DNA from: Idiomarina aquatica
Lineage (GTDB): Bacteria; Pseudomonadota; Gammaproteobacteria; Enterobacterales; Alteromonadaceae
Length of the DNA stretch: 64,000 nucleotides
Reading direction: 5' to 3'
Assembly (NCBI RefSeq): GCF_004362895.1
Contig: NZ_SNXI01000001.1
Span: 124,001-188,000 of the forward strand
Under the pieces are notes generated by a model. That model was not told the origin of the DNA, searched no databases, and saw only the letters and a list, made by a program, of their open reading frames with translations. Of this stretch, positions 58,339 through 64,000 are shown one piece after another (the first letter of the stretch is position 1; every line of letters starts with the position of its first letter). The position numbers were made by a program, and so were the translations under genes.

Positions 58339-59007
58339 ATGGCACGGAAAAAACGAGTAAAGCGCCCCAGAGCTGATATAGTAAATGAGCTCAAAGAACA
58401 GATTGAGCTGTTGATTCATGCCTGCGAGGCTTTTGATAATGGCTTACAGCCTATTGGTAAACACATCGCACTAAGTTTGCGTAAACTTCTCCACCACCAT
58501 CGTCAATCAAAGGCTCTACTTGAACAACTTGGGCTTCGCTCAAAAAGGCATCTAGACACCGCTGGAGACTTGAACACAAGAAACCTTTTGACTGAAAATC
58601 CTTTATGTGTAATGCGAATAGGGGCAAATAATCAGTATTTGCCCACTTGCGCTGTTGGCGGCAGCCCAATTCCAGCACGGTGGCTACCTTTTGAAAAGTG
58701 GTGGAATAATAAAGTTATAAGAGATGAGAAGGGGCGTTTTTTTAACCGGAGAGAATTAGTCCTTCATGTCGCCGACACCGACGGTGGTGCACACGTCGAT
58801 CCTGAACTTGATGAGCAATATATGGATTTATCTCGTAATAATTCGTTAGGCTGGATTATTGGAGATGGTGAGGCAGGTAAGCCATTTCCCCCACCTATAA
58901 TGGCGTGTATTTGCCAAATAGCTCATGAAGTTTTAGAAACACTAAAGGTTAAAGCTAATGACGTAGTTACGATAAATTATGAACCTATCAATGAAAGCGC
59001 AAAATAA
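58339..59007 (+). CDS. Hypothetical protein
   Basis: 222 residues with a very basic start (ARKKRVKRPRADI), a helical region to ~70, then a domain with GGSPIPARWLPFEKWWN, RRELVLHVADTDGGAHVDPELDEQY and GDGEAGKPFPPPIMACICQIAHEVL. The HVADTDGGAHVD run with its acidic and His residues could bind metal or nucleic acid. No family recognised. Strong AAGGAG site. Codon use is more A+T-rich than in core neighbours, which suggests recent gain. Confidence 0.65.
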   Translation: MARKKRVKRPRADIVNELKEQIELLIHACEAFDNGLQPIGKHIALSLRKLLHHHRQSKALLEQLGLRSKRHLDTAGDLNTRNLLTENPLCVMRIGANNQYLPTCAVGGSPIPARWLPFEKWWNNKVIRDEKGRFFNRRELVLHVADTDGGAHVDPELDEQYMDLSRNNSLGWIIGDGEAGKPFPPPIMACICQIAHEVLETLKVKANDVVTINYEPINESAK

Positions 59008-59088
59008 ACCCTTTGACTGTGTCTCCTCTATTCAGTTAACCGAACGTCCGGTCTTGGCACAAACCCGCCTAAATACAAAAGGAACCCC

Positions 59089-59454
59089 ATGCCGCATAAA
59101 CCGATAAACTTCAAAGAGAAACTGAGCCTGTTTAGCGAACAATGGTCGCCGAAAGTGATTGCCGAGATGAACGATTATCAGTTTAAAGTGGTTAAACTGC
59201 AGGGTGATTTTGTTTGGCATGACCATAAGGACACCGATGAAACGTTTATTGTTCTGGCGGGGCGGTTGCGCATCGATTTCAGAGATGGTTATGTCGAGCT
59301 GTGCGAAGGTGAAATGTACGTCGTGCCGAAGGGGGTTGAACATAAGCCGTATGCGAAGGAAGAAGCCCAGGTGCTGCTGATTGAACCCCGGGGTGTGGTC
59401 AATACCGGTGATGAAAATGACAGCAAGACGGCGGAGAATGACGTTTGGATTTGA
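59089..59454 (+). CDS. Cupin-domain protein
   Basis: 121 residues, single cupin barrel: HDHKDTDETFIVLAGRLRI (metal-binding His and Glu) and EGEMYVVPKGVEHKPYA (second His). Small metal-binding beta barrel of unknown substrate. Start ATG has AAAGGAA seven bases upstream. Confidence 0.85.
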   Translation: MPHKPINFKEKLSLFSEQWSPKVIAEMNDYQFKVVKLQGDFVWHDHKDTDETFIVLAGRLRIDFRDGYVELCEGEMYVVPKGVEHKPYAKEEAQVLLIEPRGVVNTGDENDSKTAENDVWI

Positions 59455-59535
59455 TGTAGGGTATAGTAATCAATCGATTCATTAAAACGAGACGCTCACT
59501 GAGTGTTTGCTTTTAAGTTTCTGCAAAGGTTAACG

Positions 59536-60690
59536 ATGGAGCTAACAATTAAAAAAATAATCCCATTTTTAAGTCTGGCGCTGTCATTATCGGTAAGCAC
59601 TTTGCAAGCTCAGGAAAACATGTTTGATGCCATTCCCAAAATGTTACGAAATGGTGAGGTTAGTACAATACTTGCTGAGTTTTCTGACCAACCGCAAACA
59701 CTGGCTCAGATTTATGTGAATATGGGACGTCCGGATAAAGCTCACAATATGATCCAGCGTTTCTCAAAGGCAGGTTATTGTAACGTTGAGCCTGAGTTTG
59801 AAAAAGTGTCAGGCAAGGGATTGGCGGAAGAATTGTTGGCGGATCAAAAGATTGTGATGATTAACGAGAACCATTTTAACCCCGCCGCGCGCGCAGTTGC
59901 GCTAAGTTGGCTGCCATGGCTCAAGGCGCAGGGAATCACTCACGTTGGTTTTGAGGCTTTTGAACCCGATGCAAAACAAACGGAAGCTTTCTACATTCAA
60001 GAACCTATGATGTCGAATTTGGTTCAAGAGGCGACGAAGCTTGGTTTAAATGTGTTTGGTTATGAGGCAGAGACACCGGCGCCGAAAGGTGCAGGTTTCG
60101 TAGAACGCTTTGAATTTCGTGATAAACAGCAAGCGGAAAACATTGTCTCCCGCATTGATGATGCGCCAGCCGATGCCAGGTTTTTGATCTTTGCGGGGTG
60201 GGGGCACATCGCAGAAGCGCCGTTAACCGGTCCTAACCTAGAGCCTTACCGTGTTATGGGGGATTTTCTTAATAACCGTTATGGCTATGAGACTTTGAGC
60301 ATTGATACCACAGCCTGCTCGTTTGAGGGGAGGAACAAAGATCCTCTGGCCACCTATGCGTACCGGCATGATGACAATATCATCAATGTGGGATCGGTGC
60401 AGAATGTCGATATTCAACTGCGTCTTCCTATGGCTCCTGCCGATGACCCCAGTTACTTTCGTCAATTATTGGGCGAACCGTATTTACCAAATATCGATAA
60501 ATGGCCTGAAAATGCGAGTGTCATTTTACAGGCTTACCATCCTGAGACGGAGTTTCCTGCCGATCGGGTGTTGTCCGAAGCAGGACAAAAGTTACCGTTG
60601 TATCTTAATAGCGGCAGTTACCACGTCACACTGCACGATCTTGACGGAAACTTGCTGTGGGACAAACGCATTAATTTAAGGAAGAAATAA
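59536..60690 (+). CDS. Secreted ChaN/TIKI-like protein
   Basis: About 384 residues: signal peptide ending LQAQ, then a domain with IVMINENHFNPAARAVALSWLPWL and THVGFEAFEP plus AGWGHIAEAPL, which recalls the ChaN/TIKI/EreA superfamily of heme-binding and hydrolase folds. C-terminal ~90 residues form a beta-rich tail. Start set by AAAGG six bases before ATG 59536. Role unknown; periplasmic by its signal peptide. Confidence 0.6.
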   Translation: MELTIKKIIPFLSLALSLSVSTLQAQENMFDAIPKMLRNGEVSTILAEFSDQPQTLAQIYVNMGRPDKAHNMIQRFSKAGYCNVEPEFEKVSGKGLAEELLADQKIVMINENHFNPAARAVALSWLPWLKAQGITHVGFEAFEPDAKQTEAFYIQEPMMSNLVQEATKLGLNVFGYEAETPAPKGAGFVERFEFRDKQQAENIVSRIDDAPADARFLIFAGWGHIAEAPLTGPNLEPYRVMGDFLNNRYGYETLSIDTTACSFEGRNKDPLATYAYRHDDNIINVGSVQNVDIQLRLPMAPADDPSYFRQLLGEPYLPNIDKWPENASVILQAYHPETEFPADRVLSEAGQKLPLYLNSGSYHVTLHDLDGNLLWDKRINLRKK

Positions 60691-60932
60691 CGTCGTATAT
60701 AGCGGCCTGTACTGCTTTTTTTGATTATTTGACTGGGCACCTGCCCAACTGATTGCTAGCACTTCGAACGAGAGCAAAAACGGTAATAGCCGGGGCCAGG
60801 AGGTGGTTGTCATGCACCAGCGATATCAGGCAGCTTGAACAGATCATTTATACGTTTTTTTATCTTTTGCTTATCCGTAGCAAGCTGATATAGCTAATAA
60901 GAGGTAAGTTTAGACAAGCTAAGGATTGGACA
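60691..60932. other. Non-coding gap
   Basis: 242 bases. Contains GGGCA-CC-TGCCC, a small palindrome at ~60727-60738. No frame with a ribosome site and no clear terminator. Confidence 0.3.
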
Positions 60933-61274
60933 ATGTCAGAACTTTTTACAGATATGCTTCGTATCGTTGCGCCCATCGCACTTATTGGCAGTGTTGTCCT
61001 GGCCAATCGGCTTATTGGGCTTAAATACCCTCTGGGAGCGCTCTCTTGCATTGCTGTATTTTGTCTTTTTTATTTCGGAATAGAGCTTATTAGTTCATAT
61101 GCCAACGACAAAGAAAGCACGTCGGGGCCGTTAGACAGTATTTTTGACGTGGCTGTGCCGGTGTTATTGGCTGTTATTACACTATGGGCTGATGTGATTG
61201 CATCCAAATTGTTTCCGGGGCGGCAAAGGGTTATGCAGACCAGGCGAATATTCGATAACCGAACTGGGCGTTAG
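60933..61274 (+). CDS. Hypothetical three-helix membrane protein
   Basis: 113 residues, hydrophobic segments IVAPIALIGSVVLANRLIGL, ALSCIAVFCLFYFGIEL and VAVPVLLAVITLWADVIAS, then a basic tail. AAGGA before the start. Not recognised. Confidence 0.6.
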   Translation: MSELFTDMLRIVAPIALIGSVVLANRLIGLKYPLGALSCIAVFCLFYFGIELISSYANDKESTSGPLDSIFDVAVPVLLAVITLWADVIASKLFPGRQRVMQTRRIFDNRTGR

Positions 61275-61329
61275 ACAACTGGCTATTTTTGTCGCTCACT
61301 TATACGGACGCTGATTGCAGGTTGTCTAA
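61271..61329. repeat. Nine-base inverted repeat after the hypothetical gene
   Basis: TTAGACAAC and GTTGTCTAA flank 41 bases and begin at the stop codon of the upstream gene. No T-run follows; possible mRNA 3' hairpin. Confidence 0.4.
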
Positions 61330-61406
61330 TTTATTTGCAACACACCACAAACTTCGTGCATAGTATGAATTGCATATACAGACGTTAAAAAGGCTAACAG
61401 CATCCT

Positions 61407-61856
61407 ATGAAACAAGCCCTTATAGCAGCTACACTGTCGTTTTTTATTGTGAGCTGCGCATCGACCGAAGAAGAAACGATTCCCGCTAACCAGTTTCTAA
61501 ACTTGACCGCAGAAGAAGACGCTGATGAAGTCGAACAATATTGGCAAGTCAAAAATCGTGTTGGGCCAATGTATCCGCCGGAAGCAGCAAGAAATCGCGT
61601 TAACGGCTGTGTCGATTTAATTTTTGGTATTGGTTCGGATGGAACAGTTGAAGGCTATAGGGTTGAGTCCTCTTACCCGCAGGGTGTGTTCGACGATTAT
61701 GCCGCAGCTGCGTTGATGAAGTGGACTTATGAAGCGGCACCGGAAAACAGCGAACGCATACCGGTATTAACCCATGTTCAGCTTTACTTTACTGTAGAAG
61801 ACAGTGGACCGGACCCTAAATATGACGCCAACTGCAAAGACGAAGAAAACTCCTGA
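61407..61856 (+). CDS. Lipoprotein with TonB C-terminal-like domain
   Basis: 149 residues. Lipobox FIVSC (Cys17) and a domain with GPMYPPEAARNRVNGCVDLIFGIGSDGTVEGYRVESSYPQGVFDDYAAAALMKWTYEAAP, close to the TonB C-terminal fold. It lacks the proline-rich arm and N-terminal helix of true TonB, so it is a free, membrane-anchored TonB-C protein. Partner unknown. Confidence 0.8.
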   Translation: MKQALIAATLSFFIVSCASTEEETIPANQFLNLTAEEDADEVEQYWQVKNRVGPMYPPEAARNRVNGCVDLIFGIGSDGTVEGYRVESSYPQGVFDDYAAAALMKWTYEAAPENSERIPVLTHVQLYFTVEDSGPDPKYDANCKDEENS

Positions 61857-61887
61857 TACTCACGTTAAAATAACGGGGAGTTAGCTG

Positions 61888-63159
61888 CTACCGATCTAAC
61901 TCACTGGCCTCTGCCCGCGTTGGCAGAGGCTCCCCCTCATCATCCCGTAGCTGATAATCGAAGGCGGCTTGCAGGCCGGTTTCTTCCTCTGGCACTTGCG
62001 TATCGTCTTTGATATGGACTGGGTAAAACGGCGATAACAAGCTGGCAAAAATACCGATGGTGGCAAATATCGAAAAACTTGCAGCGTAGCCAAATTCACT
62101 CACTAGAAAACCGATAACCGGCGAACCTATTGCCTGACCAAGCGCACAGGCCACGAAGGGTAAGACCGGTCCCAATGACAGCCGCCCGGGTAGTAACCGA
62201 ATGCCCGTCATTAAGTAAAGGCCGGTCAAACTCATATAGGCTAAGCCAAACACTAACGCCGAAAACACGGCAAGATAAATTTGATCGGGACTAGCAGCTA
62301 GTAGCGTCAGGCTAGTGGTTAACATCATCAACATCAATGCATGTGTAATTGCCGGGTTATTGCGATCTGCGATGTCGCTGATAATCGCGCCGCCTAAACC
62401 AGCCACACCGACGGCCAACCATAGCCAGCCACTTTGTCCCGGCGCTAACGCGCCTAATTGGGTGACTAGATCCGGACCAAACGTCCAGTATGCGGCGGCC
62501 ACAAATCCCATCGCAAAAGCAAAAACAAATAGTTTGAACAGGCGCACTGCTCGTTGTGCCGTAATTTTTCCCGGCGGTGCGGCATTAGATGGGGTGACTC
62601 GAGAAACTGACGGGATTAGAAACCAGGCTAGAAAAACACCAACAATGGCTAATAACGCGAATGCAAAGTAAGCATAACGCCAGGAATTCATAAAGAACAA
62701 TACGGCTGGGCCTGACAGGGCGACACCAATACTGGTGCCGGCATTCATTACCGAGCTAACGCGGCCATGAATCGAGCGATCAACAAGTGCCTGCATGGCT
62801 GAGGTTAACGCCGGCATCATCAGACCGGTCGAGATACCGCAGGCGAGGGCGCCTAAGCCAAGTGAAATAGGGCCAATGGCCTGACTGATTAGAACCAACC
62901 CAAAGGCCGCAAAAGCAGCGGATAACACCGTGGTATTGCGTGCGCCAAAGTATTTAGTAATTAGCGGTGCAACAAGACTTACGATGACAAAGCTGATGAG
63001 CGGCAGCGCTGCGATAATACCAATAAGATTTGCACTAAGTTCCAACGCATCCCGAATTTGCGGCACGAACAAGCCAAAGGCAAAACGCGCCAAGCCAAAA
63101 CTGATAGCAATCAATATGGCACCGACGGTGGCAAAGCGCATGCCTGATATCTGGGTCAT
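61888..63159 (-). CDS. MFS transporter
   Basis: About 423 residues, twelve membrane helices, with SFGLARFAFGLFVPQIRDALELS at the start, as in the YbfB/YjiJ-type uniporter or exporter group. Start 63159 has GAGGG upstream; the earlier frame overlaps ydbL. A C-terminal acidic tail of ~45 residues is cytosolic. Substrate unknown. Follows ydbL by 10 bases. Confidence 0.85.
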   Translation of the reverse strand: MTQISGMRFATVGAILIAISFGLARFAFGLFVPQIRDALELSANLIGIIAALPLISFVIVSLVAPLITKYFGARNTTVLSAAFAAFGLVLISQAIGPISLGLGALACGISTGLMMPALTSAMQALVDRSIHGRVSSVMNAGTSIGVALSGPAVLFFMNSWRYAYFAFALLAIVGVFLAWFLIPSVSRVTPSNAAPPGKITAQRAVRLFKLFVFAFAMGFVAAAYWTFGPDLVTQLGALAPGQSGWLWLAVGVAGLGGAIISDIADRNNPAITHALMLMMLTTSLTLLAASPDQIYLAVFSALVFGLAYMSLTGLYLMTGIRLLPGRLSLGPVLPFVACALGQAIGSPVIGFLVSEFGYAASFSIFATIGIFASLLSPFYPVHIKDDTQVPEEETGLQAAFDYQLRDDEGEPLPTRAEASELDR

Positions 63160-63169
63160 TGATGGCCCT

Positions 63170-63535
63170 CTACGGCTTTTTCCGCCACTGACCATCAACT
63201 TTAATGAAATGACCGGATGCGCTGCGTTCGATAGCGCGTTTGCCTGCCAGTAATTCAACATCGGCAACGGCAATATCGTTTTCTTCGGCTATGCGAGTAT
63301 ATTCCTGACGACGTGCCTCATTAATTCTTTCGGCGATCTGTTGTGCGGTCGCGGTTTGTTCAACAACGCCCAGATAGCCATTTGGCTGCTCGCCTACCCA
63401 GCCGTTAGCTTTGGCTTGTTGTAATTGGTCCATGGCCTGCTGCAAGGTCATTTGCTGCGCATGGCTGGCTGTCGATATAGTGACGCTTGATAACGTAAGT
63501 AGGGCGATAAATGTGCTGACTAAGAACTTTTTCAT
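63170..63535 (-). CDS. ydbL: YdbL-like DUF1318 periplasmic protein
   Basis: 121 residues: signal peptide ending SHAQ, then DUF1318 with MTLQQAMDQLQQAKANGWVGEQPNGYLGVV and AERINEARRQEYTRIAEENDI. In E. coli it is encoded with ydbH and ynbE, which take part in phospholipid traffic between membranes. Confidence 0.9.
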   Translation of the reverse strand: MKKFLVSTFIALLTLSSVTISTASHAQQMTLQQAMDQLQQAKANGWVGEQPNGYLGVVEQTATAQQIAERINEARRQEYTRIAEENDIAVADVELLAGKRAIERSASGHFIKVDGQWRKKP

Positions 63536-63553
63536 AAGACAATCCTTTGTTAA

Positions 63554-63748
63554 TTAAAACAGACCGCTGGATTCAGAAATCACATCGTCGAGCGCTCTGT
63601 CGACTTTGACGTAAATTTCATGCTCGATTTTAACGTTAAGGTTAATGGTGATTGGCTCTTTTGGAGCGGCAACCTGAACCGTTGGTGTGCAAGCAGATAA
63701 CAGCAGAAGCGCTGTAAATGCCATACTGATAGGCGCTAGATATTTCAT
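63554..63748 (-). CDS. ynbE: YnbE-like small outer-membrane lipoprotein
   Basis: 64 residues with lipobox LLSAC and the family block AAPKEPITINLNVKIEHEI, matching YnbE. E. coli YnbE caps YdbH at the outer membrane to complete a lipid bridge. Between ydbH and ydbL. Confidence 0.92.
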   Translation of the reverse strand: MKYLAPISMAFTALLLLSACTPTVQVAAPKEPITINLNVKIEHEIYVKVDRALDDVISESSGLF

Positions 63749-63774
63749 ATCATCCCCTGATGTTGCGGTGCATG

Positions 63775-64000
63775 CTAATTAACACGCTGTTGTATTCGCT
63801 GACGAATGACGTCACTCACACTATTACTTAACTGTAGCCCCTGGATTAGAGCGGGCAAGTCCTCTTGCAAGGTAATATTCAGTTTAACGGTACGTCCATT
63901 TTCCACTGCCGGGTTGTAACCGGTTAATTCTAACCCCAGCGTCAGGTCGCCATTCTCATCGTAATCAATAACACTGGCAAGCTCTTGATAATAGAAGTTT
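63775..64000 (-). CDS. ydbH: YdbH-like AsmA-type intermembrane protein, C-terminal fragment
   Basis: The frame is open from the window edge to a TAG at 63775-63777, about 74 residues. It reads FYYQELASVIDYDENGD, LGLELTGYNPAVENGR and ends RIQQRVN; NGD-x-G-x2-L-x-G-x-NP is typical of the YdbH C-terminus. Part of the ydbH-ynbE-ydbL unit. The bulk of the gene lies beyond the window. Confidence 0.85.
   Translation of the reverse strand, partial: NFYYQELASVIDYDENGDLTLGLELTGYNPAVENGRTVKLNITLQEDLPALIQGLQLSNSVSDVIRQRIQQRVN

Noticed and set aside
61268-61329. GTTAGAC core at the end of a gene, considered as an integron attC site
   Set aside because: The matching RYYYAAC half is missing on the correct side and no array of similar sites or integrase exists; the motif is short enough to occur by chance.
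55872-61406. Integrated element bounded by copies of the tRNA-Leu 3' end
   Set aside because: No repeat of the last bases of the tRNA was found downstream and no integrase gene is present.

Overview
The window reads as a stretch of chromosome from a marine gammaproteobacterium of the Idiomarina/Pseudidiomarina type. Three things point there: the housekeeping gene order of Alteromonadales-like gammaproteobacteria (cspD | clpS-clpA | infA-bpt-aat-trxB | ald | lrp-ftsK-lolA-rarA-crcB-serS, then uvrY-like-uvrC-pgsA-tRNA Gly-Cys-Leu); base composition close to balanced; and a bacteriophytochrome-diguanylate cyclase with the layout of the PadC protein known from an Idiomarina isolate. The genus call is inference. 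No rRNA, CRISPR array, transposase or phage gene was seen.

Layout. 0-3.6 kb: end of an unknown gene, then a leftward cassette of cstA, a small protein ending in Cys-Cys, and an ArsA-like ATPase. 3.7-9 kb: secreted M14 peptidase, the divergent asnC/asnA pair and an HExxH protein. 8.8-15.1 kb: His-rich permease, LLM oxidoreductase, a 198-bp palindromic repeat, an scs-like periplasmic thiol operon and a divergent glutaredoxin. 15.4-18.5 kb: CoA-transferase family enzyme and a tandem pair of paralogous periplasmic binding proteins. 18.5-24.6 kb: small hydrolases, then heme oxygenase, phytochrome-GGDEF and a degenerate Fic protein, facing a beta-CASP hydrolase. 24.6-34.4 kb: phosphatase-lipid kinase fusion, an ankyrin-like anchored protein, an M23 endopeptidase, an Asp/Glu racemase homologue, tRNA-Pro, yejM and yejK.

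34.4-50.9 kb is dense core genome: ClpAP with its adaptor and both N-degron transferases, IF-1, thioredoxin reductase, alanine dehydrogenase with Lrp, FtsK, LolA, RarA, fluoride channel, SerRS, the complete TusDCB-E sulfur relay and YccA. 51-55.9 kb holds tRNA-Ser, a thioesterase, a GacA/UvrY-like regulator with a dead receiver domain, uvrC, pgsA and a three-tRNA operon. 56-61.4 kb, just past the tRNA cluster, is a looser accessory region of mostly unrecognised membrane and secreted proteins. The window closes with a TonB-C-domain lipoprotein, an MFS permease and the ydbH-ynbE-ydbL operon, cut by the window edge.

How parts connect: heme oxygenase makes biliverdin for the adjacent phytochrome, so red light can be turned into a c-di-GMP signal. 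ClpS, ClpA, Bpt and Aat together form the bacterial N-degron pathway. The Scs-like proteins and glutaredoxin form a cell-envelope/cytosol thiol group. The most noteworthy anomalies are the pseudo-Fic protein behind the phytochrome, the receiver-dead UvrY homologue in front of uvrC, the cstA/CC-end/ArsA-like cassette, and the palindromic element with exchanged internal words.
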